Program-made: the position numbers and the translations under genes
Notes under the pieces: generated by a model
What the model saw: only the letters and a program-made list of their open reading frames with translations
Databases searched by the model: none
What the model was told of the DNA's origin: nothing
NCBI RefSeq assembly: GCF_020171625.1
Contig: NZ_JAIUZY010000021.1
Coordinates: forward strand, 1-32,862
Direction of reading: 5' to 3'
Origin: Salipiger bermudensis
GTDB taxonomy: Bacteria > Pseudomonadota > Alphaproteobacteria > Rhodobacterales > Rhodobacteraceae
DNA: 32,862 nucleotides
Part shown: positions 23,653-32,169 of the stretch, piece by piece
Layout of the letters: the number at the start of each line of letters is the position of its first letter
Numbering within the stretch: position 1 is the stretch's first letter

Positions 23653-26574
23653 ATGAAGGACTTCATCATTCCCTGGGACGACCGGGACATGGGCACGCCC
23701 GCGAAAGCGGGCAAGCCGGTGCATCTCACCATCGACGGGATCGACGTGACCGTCCCCGCGGGGACATCGGTGATGCGCGCCGCGATGGAGGCCGGGATCA
23801 CGGTCCCGAAGCTCTGTGCGACCGACTCCGTGGAGGCCTTCGGCTCCTGCCGGCTCTGCGTGGTGGAGATCGAGGGGCGGCGCGGCACGCCGGCCTCCTG
23901 CACCACGCCGGTCCATGCCGGGATGAAGGTGCACACGCAGTCCTCCAAGGTGAAGAAGATCCGCAAGGGGGTGATGGAGCTCTACGTCTCGGACCACCCG
24001 CTCGATTGCCTCACCTGCGCCGCCAACGGCGATTGCGAGCTGCAGGACATGGCCGGCATGGTCGGCCTGCGCGACGTGCGCTACACCCCCGGCGAGAACC
24101 ATTACGACCCCTCCGGCACCGGCGCACGCAGCCAGGCCGAGGCGCGGCTGCGGATGCCCGTGGGCGAGGCCAACCCGCGCTACCTGCCGAAGGACGAAAG
24201 CAACCCGTATTTCACCTACGATCCCTCCAAGTGCATCGTCTGCTCGCGCTGCGTGCGGGCCTGCGAGGAGGTGCAGGGCACCTTCGCGTTGACCATCGAG
24301 GGCCGCGGCTTCGAGAGCCGGGTGTCGGCGGGGGCTGCGGGCGACGATTTCCTCAGCTCCGATTGCGTCAGCTGCGGCGCCTGCGTGCAGGCCTGCCCCA
24401 CCGCCACGCTGCAGGAGAAGAGCGTCGCCGAGCTTGGCACGCCCGACCGCGAGGTCGTCACCACCTGCGCCTATTGCGGCGTCGGCTGCTCGTTCAAGGC
24501 CGAGCTCAACGGCGACCAGCTGGTGCGCATGACCCCGTGGAAGCACGGCAAGGCCAACCGCGGGCATTCCTGCGTCAAGGGCCGCTTCGCCTATGGCTAT
24601 GCCGAGCATCCGGACCGCATCCTCAACCCGATGATCCGCGACAGCATCGACGAGCCGTGGCGCGAGGTGAGCTGGTCAGAGGCGCTGGCCTTTGCGTCCG
24701 AGCGCATGACCGGCATCCGGGAGAAATACGGCCGCCGCAGCCTTGGCGTGATCACCTCGAGCCGCTGCACCAACGAGGAGACCTACCTCGTGCAGAAGCT
24801 CACGCGGGCGGTTTTCCTCAACAACAACACCGATACCTGCGCGCGGGTCTGCCACTCGCCCACCGGCTACGGGCTGGGCCAGACCTTCGGCACCTCTGCC
24901 GGCACGCAGGATTTCGACAGCGTCGAGAAGGTCGACGTGGCGCTGGTGATCGGCGCCAACCCGACCGACGGCCACCCGGTCTTTGCCTCGCGGCTGAAGA
25001 AGCGGCTGCGCGAGGGCGCCAAGCTCATCGTCATCGACCCGCGCCGCATCGACATGGTCAAGTCGGCCCATATCGAGGCCGCGCATCACCTGCCGCTGAC
25101 CCCGGGCACCAACGTCGCCGTGGTCACCGCGCTGGGGCACGTGATCGTCACCGAAGGGCTCTATGACGAGGCCTTCATCCGCGAGCGCTGCGACTGGGAC
25201 GAGTTCCAGGCCTATGCCGAGTTCGTCTCGGACAAGCGCCACGCCCCGGAAAGCACGGCGCTGCTCACCGGCGTCAACGCGCAGGAGCTGCGGGCGGCGG
25301 CGCGGCTGTTTGCCAAGGGCGGCAACGGGGCGATCTATTACGGGCTGGGCGTGACCGAGCACAGCCAGGGCTCGACCACCGTGATGGCCCTCGCCAACCT
25401 CGCCATGATGACCGGCAATATCGGCCGCGAGGGCGTCGGCGTGAACCCGCTGCGCGGACAGAACAACGTGCAGGGCTCCTGCGACATGGGCTCCTTCCCG
25501 CACGAGCTGCCGGGCTATCGACACGTCAAGCTGCCCGAGGTCCGAAAGGTCTTCGAGGACGCCTGGGGCGTGGAGATCGACCCCGAGCCGGGCCTGCGCA
25601 TCCCCAACATGCTCGATGCCGCGGTCGAGGGCACCTTCAAGGGGCTCTACTGCCAGGGCGAGGACATCCTGCAATCGGATCCCGACACCCGCCACGTGGC
25701 GGCGGGGCTTGCGGCGATGGAATGCGTCATCGTGCATGACCTGTTCCTCAACGAGACGGCGAACTACGCGCATGTCTTCCTGCCCGGCTCGTCTTTCCTC
25801 GAGAAGAACGGCACCTTCACCAATGCCGAGCGCCGCATCAACCGCGTGCGCAAGGTGATGGCGCCCAAGAACGGCTACGAGGACTGGGAGGTGACCCAGA
25901 TGCTCGCCAACGCCATGGGCGCGGGCTGGGCCTATACCCATCCCGAGCAGATCATGGCCGAGATCGCAGCCACCACGCCGAGCTTTGCCAACGTGACCTA
26001 CGACCTGCTCGAGCAGAAGGGCTCGGTGCAGTGGCCGTGCAACGAGGAGCACCCCGAAGGCACGCCGCTGATGCACGTGGACGGCTTCATGCGCGGCAAG
26101 GGGCGGTTCATCGTCACCGAGTATGTCGCGACCGCCGAACGCTCCGGGCCACGCTTCCCGCTGCTGCTCACCACCGGGCGGATCCTGTCGCAGTACAACG
26201 TGGGCGCGCAGACTCGGCGCACCTCGAACAGCGTCTGGCACGAGCAGGACCTGCTCGAGATCCATCCCCACGACGCCGAGAACCGGGGCCTTAAGGACGG
26301 CGACTGGATCAAGCTCGCCAGCCGCTCGGGCGAGACCACGCTGAAGGCGTCGGTCACCGACCGGATGAGCCCCGGCGTGGTCTACACCACCTTCCACCAC
26401 CCCGACACGCAGGCCAACGTGGTCACCACCGACTATTCCGACTGGGCCACCAACTGCCCGGAATACAAGGTGACCGCGGTGCAGGTCTCGCCCAGCAACG
26501 GCCCGACCGACTGGCAGGAGGATTACGCCGCGCAGGCCGAGCGCTCGCGGCGCATCCTCCCGGCGGCGGAATGA
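23653..26574 (+). CDS. fdsA: NAD-dependent formate dehydrogenase, alpha subunit (molybdenum catalytic subunit)
   Basis: The 973-residue catalytic subunit oxidises formate to CO2. The N terminus resembles NuoG: a [2Fe-2S] domain (CATDSVEAFGSCRLC ... SCTTP), a His(Cys)3 [4Fe-4S] motif (DHPLDCLTCAANGDC), and two ferredoxin-type motifs (CIVCSRCVRAC and CVSCGACVQAC). The molybdopterin part begins with a further [4Fe-4S] motif (CAYCGVGC ... GHSCVKG). The molybdenum ligand is Cys400 in ARVCHSPTGYGL, so this is a Cys and not a selenocysteine enzyme. The C-terminal dinucleotide-binding domain includes LLLTTGRILSQYNVGAQTRRT. The start follows GGGAGG by 7-8 nt, and the stop codon overlaps fdhD as ATGA. 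Confidence 0.97.
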   Translation: MKDFIIPWDDRDMGTPAKAGKPVHLTIDGIDVTVPAGTSVMRAAMEAGITVPKLCATDSVEAFGSCRLCVVEIEGRRGTPASCTTPVHAGMKVHTQSSKVKKIRKGVMELYVSDHPLDCLTCAANGDCELQDMAGMVGLRDVRYTPGENHYDPSGTGARSQAEARLRMPVGEANPRYLPKDESNPYFTYDPSKCIVCSRCVRACEEVQGTFALTIEGRGFESRVSAGAAGDDFLSSDCVSCGACVQACPTATLQEKSVAELGTPDREVVTTCAYCGVGCSFKAELNGDQLVRMTPWKHGKANRGHSCVKGRFAYGYAEHPDRILNPMIRDSIDEPWREVSWSEALAFASERMTGIREKYGRRSLGVITSSRCTNEETYLVQKLTRAVFLNNNTDTCARVCHSPTGYGLGQTFGTSAGTQDFDSVEKVDVALVIGANPTDGHPVFASRLKKRLREGAKLIVIDPRRIDMVKSAHIEAAHHLPLTPGTNVAVVTALGHVIVTEGLYDEAFIRERCDWDEFQAYAEFVSDKRHAPESTALLTGVNAQELRAAARLFAKGGNGAIYYGLGVTEHSQGSTTVMALANLAMMTGNIGREGVGVNPLRGQNNVQGSCDMGSFPHELPGYRHVKLPEVRKVFEDAWGVEIDPEPGLRIPNMLDAAVEGTFKGLYCQGEDILQSDPDTRHVAAGLAAMECVIVHDLFLNETANYAHVFLPGSSFLEKNGTFTNAERRINRVRKVMAPKNGYEDWEVTQMLANAMGAGWAYTHPEQIMAEIAATTPSFANVTYDLLEQKGSVQWPCNEEHPEGTPLMHVDGFMRGKGRFIVTEYVATAERSGPRFPLLLTTGRILSQYNVGAQTRRTSNSVWHEQDLLEIHPHDAENRGLKDGDWIKLASRSGETTLKASVTDRMSPGVVYTTFHHPDTQANVVTTDYSDWATNCPEYKVTAVQVSPSNGPTDWQEDYAAQAERSRRILPAAE

Positions 26575-27389
26575 GCCGGCCGAGCGTCAGCAGGTCCGGC
26601 ATGGCGGTGCATCGCGAAGGGACGCGCTCGGTCGTGCGCTCCCTGCCCGAGGAAGTGCCGGTGGCGATGGTGTTCGATGGCACCACGCAGGCGGTGATGA
26701 TGGCGACCCCCGCGGATATCGCCGACTTCGCCTATGGCTTCGCGCTGAGCGAGGGCATCATCGCCCGCCCCGGCGAGGTGGCCGAGTTCGAGGCGGTGAC
26801 CCATCCGCGCGGCATCGAGGCGCGGTTCTGGCTGCACGAGGCGCCGGGGCGCGACCTGAAGGAGCGTCAGCGCAGCATGATGGGGCCGACGGGCTGCGGG
26901 CTGTGCGGCATCGACAGCCTCGAGCAAGCGCTGCGCCCCCTGCCCCGGCTGCCCGAGGGCGGCCCGACCCTGACACGCGCCGAGGTGGCGCGGGCCACCG
27001 ACGAGCTGCGCCACCACCAACCCCTGCACGATCAGACCCGCGCGGTGCACGCCGCGGGCTTCCTGCTGGCCGGCCGTGGCATCGTCATGGCGCGCGAGGA
27101 TGTCGGCCGGCACAACGCGCTCGACAAGCTGATCGGCGCGCTGGCCCGGCAGGACATGGACGCCTCGGAGGGCGCGGTCGTCCTGACCAGCCGCGTTTCG
27201 GTCGACATGGTGCAAAAGACCGTGCTGGCCCGCTGCCCGATCCTGATCGCCGTGTCCGCGCCCACCGCGCTGGCTCTGAGCACCGCCGAAGAGGCCCACC
27301 TCACGCTGGCCGCCTTTGCCCGGGGCGGCGGCTTCGATCTTTACGCCGCAGCCGAGCGCATCGTCGATGGAGCATCCCATGTCGCCTGA
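26571..27389 (+). CDS. fdhD: Formate dehydrogenase accessory sulfurtransferase FdhD (FdsC)
   Basis: A 272-residue chaperone that moves sulfur from a cysteine desulfurase to the bis-MGD cofactor of formate dehydrogenase. The catalytic CxxC pair is Cys109 and Cys112 in GPTGCGLCGIDS. Other family segments are FAYGFALSEGI, AREDVGRHNALDKLIG, SRVSVDMVQKT and SAPTALALS. It overlaps fdsA by ATGA and encloses the fdsD start, so cofactor maturation is made together with the apo-enzyme. Confidence 0.95.
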   Translation: MSRPSVSRSGMAVHREGTRSVVRSLPEEVPVAMVFDGTTQAVMMATPADIADFAYGFALSEGIIARPGEVAEFEAVTHPRGIEARFWLHEAPGRDLKERQRSMMGPTGCGLCGIDSLEQALRPLPRLPEGGPTLTRAEVARATDELRHHQPLHDQTRAVHAAGFLLAGRGIVMAREDVGRHNALDKLIGALARQDMDASEGAVVLTSRVSVDMVQKTVLARCPILIAVSAPTALALSTAEEAHLTLAAFARGGGFDLYAAAERIVDGASHVA

Positions 27390-27603
27390 AAAGATGGTCA
27401 TGATGGCCAACCAGATCGCCACCTTCTTCGCCACCCAGCCGGGCGAGGACGGCGCCACCGGGGTGGCGACACATATCAACGATTTCTGGGAGCCTCGGAT
27501 GCGCGCGCAGCTGCTCGACCATGTCGAGGCCGGCGGCGCGGGCCTGCACGAGCTGGTCATCGCGGCGACCCCGGAGATCCGCGAGCCTGCCGAGAGAGCC
27601 TGA
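27379..27603 (+). CDS. fdsD: Formate dehydrogenase subunit delta
   Basis: A 74-residue protein starting MSPEKMVMMANQIATFFATQ, with HINDFWEPRMRAQLLDHV, the FdsD signature. FdsD is a small accessory protein found only in soluble NAD-dependent formate dehydrogenase operons and needed for active enzyme. I chose ATG 27379, preceded by GGAG at 27369-27372; an in-frame ATG at 27367 lacks a ribosome site. It overlaps the fdhD end by 11 nt and is the last gene of the operon. Confidence 0.93.
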   Translation: MSPEKMVMMANQIATFFATQPGEDGATGVATHINDFWEPRMRAQLLDHVEAGGAGLHELVIAATPEIREPAERA

Positions 27604-27619
27604 CCCGGCCCGGGACAGG

Positions 27620-27653
27620 GCTCGGAACAGCTTTTGTCTTTTTGTTCTCGAGC
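27620..27653 (+). terminator. Candidate terminator of the fds operon
   Basis: GCTCG and GAACA on the left pair with TGTTC and CGAGC on the right across a T-rich loop, with a single-base bulge, 16 nt after the fdsD stop codon. AATTTTCG follows. The gntR gene converges from the other side, so a terminator is expected here. Confidence 0.4.
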
Positions 27654-27752
27654 AATTTTCGCTTGTCGGGCGCGCTGTTCGGGCGAAGGCGTCTACGTAT
27701 CCGTGGCAGCGACCCTCGACGGCCCCGGCGCTGCGCGCAGCGCCGTGCGCGC

Positions 27753-28403
27753 TCAGCTCGCCAGCATCTTGAGACCCTGTGTCACGTCAGAGCGCACCGC
27801 GAGGCGCAGCCCCGGTTCGTCCCCCGCCTTGAGAGCGGCGATGATCAGTCGGTGAAACTGCGGCGCCTCCGAGCGGCGCAGGCGGCCATAGAGAGCCCGC
27901 ATCGTGGGGCCGAGCTGCAGCCAGACGGTTTCCGCCATGGCGAGCATCGCCGGCGCCTGCGCCCTGAGGTAGAGCGTGCGGTGGAACTCGAGATTCGAGC
28001 GGATGTAGCCCACAGCGTCGCGGTCGCGCACCACTTCCGCGATGGTGCCGTTGATGGTCTGTAGCCGGTCGATCAGCGCGATGTGCGCGCGCGGCAGCGC
28101 CCGCGAGGCCAGCTCGACCTCGATCAGCGAGCGAAGCGCCGCCAGTTCCTCGATTCGCTCGTTCGACAGCTCCGGCGTCTGCACCCGACCCGAGGACGAC
28201 ATGCTGAGCGCGCCTTCGGCCACCAGCCGCCGCACCGCCTCGCGCGCCGGGGTCATCGAGACCTCGAACTCCTTGCCGATGCCGCGCAGGGTCAGCGCCT
28301 CTCCCGGCGCGATCTGGCCCAGCATGATGCGGGTGCGCAGACCTCGATAGACGCGGTCATGGGCGGATGTGACGATTTCGACGGGGCGGGTAACTGGAGT
28401 CAT
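27753..28403 (-). CDS. GntR-family (FCD domain) transcriptional regulator
   Basis: A 216-residue regulator of the FadR subfamily. The winged helix-turn-helix (about 15-80) contains GEALTLRGIGKEFEVSMTPAREAVRRLVAEGAL. The helical FCD effector domain (about 85-215) has ELAALRSLIEVELA, NLEFHRTLYLRA and the metal-ligand-type His in FHRLIIAALKAGD. Such proteins usually repress nearby metabolic genes until an organic acid binds. It converges on the fds operon and follows the YgjP-like gene by 64 nt. Its target is not certain; a palindrome 11 nt upstream of its ATG suggests autoregulation. Confidence 0.88.
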   Translation of the reverse strand: MTPVTRPVEIVTSAHDRVYRGLRTRIMLGQIAPGEALTLRGIGKEFEVSMTPAREAVRRLVAEGALSMSSSGRVQTPELSNERIEELAALRSLIEVELASRALPRAHIALIDRLQTINGTIAEVVRDRDAVGYIRSNLEFHRTLYLRAQAPAMLAMAETVWLQLGPTMRALYGRLRRSEAPQFHRLIIAALKAGDEPGLRLAVRSDVTQGLKMLAS

Positions 28404-28414
28404 AATCCGCGCAA

Positions 28415-28424
28415 TGTGATCACA
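28415..28424. promoter_or_regulatory. Candidate GntR operator
   Basis: The perfect palindrome TGTGATCACA lies 11 nt before the gntR ATG (minus strand). It is flanked on both sides by copies of AATCCGCG (28405-28412 region and 28424-28431). Position and symmetry fit a site for the dimeric regulator encoded next to it. Confidence 0.45.
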
Positions 28425-28467
28425 ATCCGCGACGCCGTCAATCGCCCTCCTGCACGGCGCGCTGCGC

Positions 28468-29160
28468 TCAGCCGCCGAAGCGATAGCGGTGCAAGCTGCC
28501 GCCCTCGTCGTGCAGCCAGCGCCGCTGCGGGCGCCAATCGCCGTAGAGCGCCTCCACCGTGTCCCAGAACGCCTTGGAGTGGTTCATTTCCGCCAGGTGC
28601 GAAACCTCGTGCGCGGCGACGTACTCGAGCACCTCGCGCGGCGCGAGAATGAGCCGCCAGCTGTACATCAGCGCGCCCTCCGAGGTGCACGACCCCCAGC
28701 GCGACCGCGTATCGCGCAGCGTGAGCCGGGTATAGGGCCGCCCGAGCCTTGCCGCGTAGCGGTCCGAGGCCTCGGCCAGCCGCTCGCGCGCCAACGTACG
28801 TAGCCAGCCCTGCAGCCGCGCGGCGACCCGCTCATCGGGGCCCGGCACCTCGACATGGGCCGCGCCAAGAGCCACGCTGCGCCCGGCCCCGGGGCGGATC
28901 TCGCGCAGCACGCCCTCGATCGGCAGCACCGTGCCGAGCGCGATCCGCGCGTCATCGCCGCGCGCCTCGAGATGGCCCCTGAGCCACGCCTCCTTCTCGC
29001 GCAGGAAGCCCACCGCCTCGCGCTCGGGGACCCGGCGCGGCAGCGTCAGGGTGACGCGTCCGTCGATCTGGCTGAGCCGCAGCGACAGGCGCCGCGCCTG
29101 CGCGGAACGGCGCAGGGTCACCGCGATCGGCGGGTTGCCAGGAAGTGTGATCTGCCCCAT
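28468..29160 (-). CDS. YgjP-like (SprT/M48-type) zinc metallopeptidase
   Basis: A 230-residue protein of the YgjP/DUF45 family. The C-terminal half holds the zinc motif HEVSH (His184, Glu185, His188) within YVAAHEVSHLAEMNHSKAFWDTV. It is preceded by the family segment LTLRDTRSRWGSCTSEGALMYSWRLILAP. The N-terminal half is a beta-rich domain (VTLRRSAQARRLSLRLSQIDGRVTLTLP). It is cytosolic, with no signal peptide. The substrate is unknown; relatives are predicted metal-dependent proteases. It diverges from the FYDLN gene and may be co-transcribed with gntR. Confidence 0.9.
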   Translation of the reverse strand: MGQITLPGNPPIAVTLRRSAQARRLSLRLSQIDGRVTLTLPRRVPEREAVGFLREKEAWLRGHLEARGDDARIALGTVLPIEGVLREIRPGAGRSVALGAAHVEVPGPDERVAARLQGWLRTLARERLAEASDRYAARLGRPYTRLTLRDTRSRWGSCTSEGALMYSWRLILAPREVLEYVAAHEVSHLAEMNHSKAFWDTVEALYGDWRPQRRWLHDEGGSLHRYRFGG

Positions 29161-29267
29161 ATGCTCTGCCTCGGATGCAACATGGCCAAAGCCTTTGACA
29201 CCGCCTCCCTGATATGGCAGAGGGCGCGGATTGTCGACATGACCGGACAGGATGAAAGGGATCTCCC

Positions 29268-29588
29268 ATGCCCAAGGAAGAATGGGGTACGAAGCGCGTG
29301 TGCCCGACCACCGGCAAGCGTTTCTACGACCTGAACAAGGACCCGATCGTCAGCCCCTACACGGGCGAGGTGCTCGAGCTGGACACTGGCAAGCGCACGA
29401 TGCTCGTCGCTGACGCAGCCGATGGCGCGAAGCGCAAGGCCGATGCCGAGAACGACGAGAGCGATGACCTGCTGGACGATGATGTCGAGGTCGATCTCGA
29501 CGATGATGATGTGCTCGAGGACGACGATGACGACAACGTCTCGCTCGACGACATCACCGATGTGGCCAGCGAAGACGACGAGAGCTGA
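29268..29588 (+). CDS. FYDLN acidic-domain protein (TIGR02300 family)
   Basis: A 106-residue protein with a conserved N-terminal part (EEWGTKRVCPTTGKRFYDLNKDPIVSPYTGE) that names the family, and a C-terminal third made almost wholly of Asp, Glu and hydrophobic residues (DDDVLEDDDDDNVSLDDITD). The single Cys-x-x-Thr-Gly motif resembles half of a zinc ribbon. The family is alphaproteobacterial and its function is not established. The gene lies 101 nt upstream of tRNA-Ala. Confidence 0.92.
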   Translation: MPKEEWGTKRVCPTTGKRFYDLNKDPIVSPYTGEVLELDTGKRTMLVADAADGAKRKADAENDESDDLLDDDVEVDLDDDDVLEDDDDDNVSLDDITDVASEDDES

Positions 29589-29627
29589 GGCTCGGAATTT
29601 TTTCGTCGCGGGCGGTGATTTTTTCCC

Positions 29628-29656
29628 TTGAACCCGCCCGCGGCTTTGCGTAGATC
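29628..29656 (+). promoter_or_regulatory. Candidate promoter for tRNA-Ala
   Basis: TTGAAC (29628-29633) and TAGATC (29651-29656) are 17 nt apart, with the tRNA 5' end 33 nt beyond. A small leader hairpin (GACGCC-AAG-GGCGTC) lies between. Spacing and position fit a stable-RNA promoter. Confidence 0.55.
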
Positions 29657-29689
29657 ACGCCGCACGACGCCAAGGGCGTCACACGAGAT

Positions 29690-29765
<76 letters not shown>

Positions 29766-29934
29766 TCTACCTTTTGAAAAGCACCAGGTAGTTCTGCCTT
29801 TTTCGTCAGAAGGTTTGCCTCTGCTGCGCAGACGGGTGCTGTTTTCCCTACGAAAATCCATGCTGCCTTGATCCGCGCCTTTTGGCGCGTTGATCGCCTC
29901 GCAGCCCTTCCCCTGTCAAACCCGAGGATGGCCC

Positions 29935-30474
29935 ATGAGCGACCATTTCTTCGTCGTGACGGGCGGCCCCGGTGCGGGCAAGACCAGCCTGATAACCGAG
30001 CTTGCCCGCCGCGGCCTCCACACAATCCCCGAATCCGGCCGCGCGATCATGCGCGAGGAGATGGCGCGCGGCGGAGACGCCCTCCCCTGGGCGGATCGCA
30101 TGGCCTACGCCGAAAGGATGCTGGAACATGACCTGCGCGCCTACAGCGCCGCACAGTCCCTCTCAGGCCCCGTGATCTTCGACCGCGGCATTCCTGACGT
30201 TCTGGGCTACCTGACCCTCTGCGGCCTCCCCGTGCCGCCCCACATCGCCGCAGCGGCCAAGGCAGCCCGCTACAACGCCCGCGTTTTCCTTGCGCCCTAC
30301 TGGAACGAGGTCTTCACACAGGACACCGAACGCAAGCAGACCCGCACCGAAGCCGAAGCAACCTGCGCCGTCATGCGGGAGACCTACACCGCGCTCGGAT
30401 ATGAGATCACGGAACTGCCGTGCACCGACATCGCATCACGCGCTGATTTTGTCTCTGCGCGACTAGCGCTCTGA
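29935..30474 (+). CDS. Small AAA/P-loop ATPase or kinase-like protein
   Basis: A 179-residue protein with a Walker A motif, TGGPGAGKTS (9-18), and a kinase-like FDRGIPDVLGYL segment (about 82-93) in the Walker B position. The mid-region AKAARYNARVFLAPYWNEVFTQDTERKQT resembles the lid of NadR-like or AAA_28 nucleotide kinases, and conserved TRTEAEATCAVMRETYTALGYEI follows. It is probably a small-molecule or nucleotide kinase; the substrate is unknown. I chose ATG 29935, preceded by GAGGATGG, and not the in-frame upstream start at 29890. Confidence 0.8.
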   Translation: MSDHFFVVTGGPGAGKTSLITELARRGLHTIPESGRAIMREEMARGGDALPWADRMAYAERMLEHDLRAYSAAQSLSGPVIFDRGIPDVLGYLTLCGLPVPPHIAAAAKAARYNARVFLAPYWNEVFTQDTERKQTRTEAEATCAVMRETYTALGYEITELPCTDIASRADFVSARLAL

Positions 30475-30760
30475 CCGGCTTCTCCAGATAGACGGAGAAC
30501 CTACTGGAGCGGACAGACCGCGCAGCTCCCTCCTGCCTCCTACTAACTGAAGCCGACGGCCCTGAGCCGACCTTCGTTCGCGCCGCAGCCGACGGCCGGT
30601 CATGGTCCAGGAAACGGACATTGGGGCTCGGTCCATTGAAGTCTACCGAGCGAGCGTCGATGCACCTACAAGGATCTGCCTCCTAAACTGCAACATTTAA
30701 ATCTAGCCTGACCGACAAGAATTGTGCCAGTCTGCACTGGCGTTTTTTAAAAGGTCGATC
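30475..30760. other. Gap without a supported gene
   Basis: The 286 nt after the ATPase gene begin with a weak hairpin (TTCTCC with GGAGAA, about 30480-30499). They contain AGCCGACGGCC twice (near 30552 and 30590) and a stretch around AAACGGACATTGGGGCTCGG. No gene is apparent. The last 60 nt become AT-rich (AACATTTAAATC, GTTTTTTAAAAGG) and probably hold the promoter and ribosome site of the DUF4236 gene. Confidence 0.45.
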
Positions 30761-31927
30761 ATGCCGTTTTACATCAGGGATTCGATTACCCTCGGACCGT
30801 TTAGGATCAATCTCTCAAAATCAGGTCTAGGCTTCTCTGCCGGCGTAAAGGGGTTCCGGGTCGGGACCGGCCCGAAGGGCCATTACATCCATGCTGGGAT
30901 GAACGGTATTTACTATCGGAAGACGCTTGGCACCCTTGGCCGAAGGCCTAAACAACCCGGTTCGGAGAAGCAGGGGGATTACGCGTCGGAGCTCGCCAAG
31001 ATCGCTCCGGAGGAGAAGCTGCCAACCTACATGACTGAAGACGGTGTACTAATGCACCGGATCATCTCCGCTGAGGCGGATGTGCTTGTTTCTGAAACGC
31101 ACTCAGAAGCGCTGAATAGCCTGAATCGGGCGCGCGAGAAGCCTTCCTATACGCTCATACTGTGCGGCGCGGCGGCCTTGGGCCTCGTCTTCAACCTCAT
31201 CTCGCAGAATTCGGCTGCGATAATGGCGTGCGTCGCGCTCTTGGGGATCGCCTATGCTGTGGGGCACATGCTAGACATCCCGCGTCGCAACGTCGTATTC
31301 GCCTATAACCTCGAACAAGCTGCCGAAGAGAGATATAGGGCGCTCATTGGAACTATTGACCAGATCGCTGGAGCTAGCAAGCTCTGGTTTGTGAAAGCGA
31401 GCGGTGACATTACGACGCTCCATGCGTGGAAGAAGAACGCAGGTGCTACGAGTTTGGTCGACACGACGGAAACGTCCGTATCCTATGCTTTGCCGCCCGG
31501 CATCGCGTCGAACGTGACGCCGCCCATGATCCTCATCGACGGAAAGAAGTGCTACTTCTTCCCTGACTGCATTCTAATTGAGGAGAATAAGCGCTTTGGA
31601 GCGGTTCGATACGAAACTCTTCGCACAGCTATTCGTGACCAGCGAATGATCGTGGAGGCCGCCCCCTCAGATGCAAAAGTTGTTGGTCAAACCTGGAAAT
31701 ACGTAAATAAGAACGGTAGCCCAGATCGACGCTTCAAAGATAACCGACAGCTGCCGATTTGCCTCTTCCAAGAAATCGCCATGATCAGCGAAGATGGTTT
31801 CAAAGCCCTGTTGCAAGTCTCCAAACACGGGATCAGCAGCGACTACGGAAAAGCGATGACGGAGCTCGGCCGGCTCACGAAGGAATTGAAGGACGCCGAA
31901 CCTTTACTGATCGCGCAGGAGACCTAA
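30761..31927 (+). CDS. DUF4236 domain-containing membrane protein
   Basis: The 388-residue protein has three parts. An N-terminal DUF4236 domain (1-55) reads FYIRDSITLGPFRINLSKSGLG ... GPKGHYIHAGMNGIYYRKTL in separate segments. Two hydrophobic helices follow (about 130-148 and 152-172). A soluble C-terminal region (about 180-388) has the striking segments KKCYFFPDCILIEE, WKYVNKNGSPDRRF and NRQLPICLFQEI. No enzyme motif is visible. Function is unknown. The gene is less GC-rich than its neighbours and uses codons such as ATA, AAA and TTT more often, which suggests transfer. ATG 30761 is preceded by AAAGG; an upstream in-frame TTG (30722) is unlikely. Confidence 0.8.
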   Translation: MPFYIRDSITLGPFRINLSKSGLGFSAGVKGFRVGTGPKGHYIHAGMNGIYYRKTLGTLGRRPKQPGSEKQGDYASELAKIAPEEKLPTYMTEDGVLMHRIISAEADVLVSETHSEALNSLNRAREKPSYTLILCGAAALGLVFNLISQNSAAIMACVALLGIAYAVGHMLDIPRRNVVFAYNLEQAAEERYRALIGTIDQIAGASKLWFVKASGDITTLHAWKKNAGATSLVDTTETSVSYALPPGIASNVTPPMILIDGKKCYFFPDCILIEENKRFGAVRYETLRTAIRDQRMIVEAAPSDAKVVGQTWKYVNKNGSPDRRFKDNRQLPICLFQEIAMISEDGFKALLQVSKHGISSDYGKAMTELGRLTKELKDAEPLLIAQET

Positions 31928-32169
31928 TGCACCAGTGGCCTCCATTGGCCTATCGCTCTGAGGTTACCATTCACGGCCGAAACCTGCCGTTCAGTCCCTG
32001 ACTGATCGCCGCGGTGCAGCTTCACCAAACCGGCCATCCGTCCATCGCGCAGCATTTTCCGAGGATGAAGGTCGGCAGCGCGGACGAAGCTGCCGTTTGA
32101 CCTTCGACTTGATATGTCCGCATTCATCTGGAACCCTCGCATTGTCAATTTTCGAGATGGAGCGATCCG
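31928..32169. other. Gap with decayed-looking sequence
   Basis: The 242 nt between the DUF4236 and NTF2-like genes contain no supported gene. Stretches such as GCGGTGCAGCTTCACC (32011-32026) and GCAGCATTTTCCGAGG recall degenerate tracts common in roseobacter accessory DNA. Sequence near the end (GTCAATTTTCGAGATGGAG) holds the ribosome site for the next gene. Confidence 0.4.

Noticed and set aside
29161-29267. TTGACA near 29196 as a promoter for the FYDLN gene
   Set aside because: The nearest -10-like sequence (GATATG) is only about 11 nt away, too close for a standard promoter, so it was not listed.
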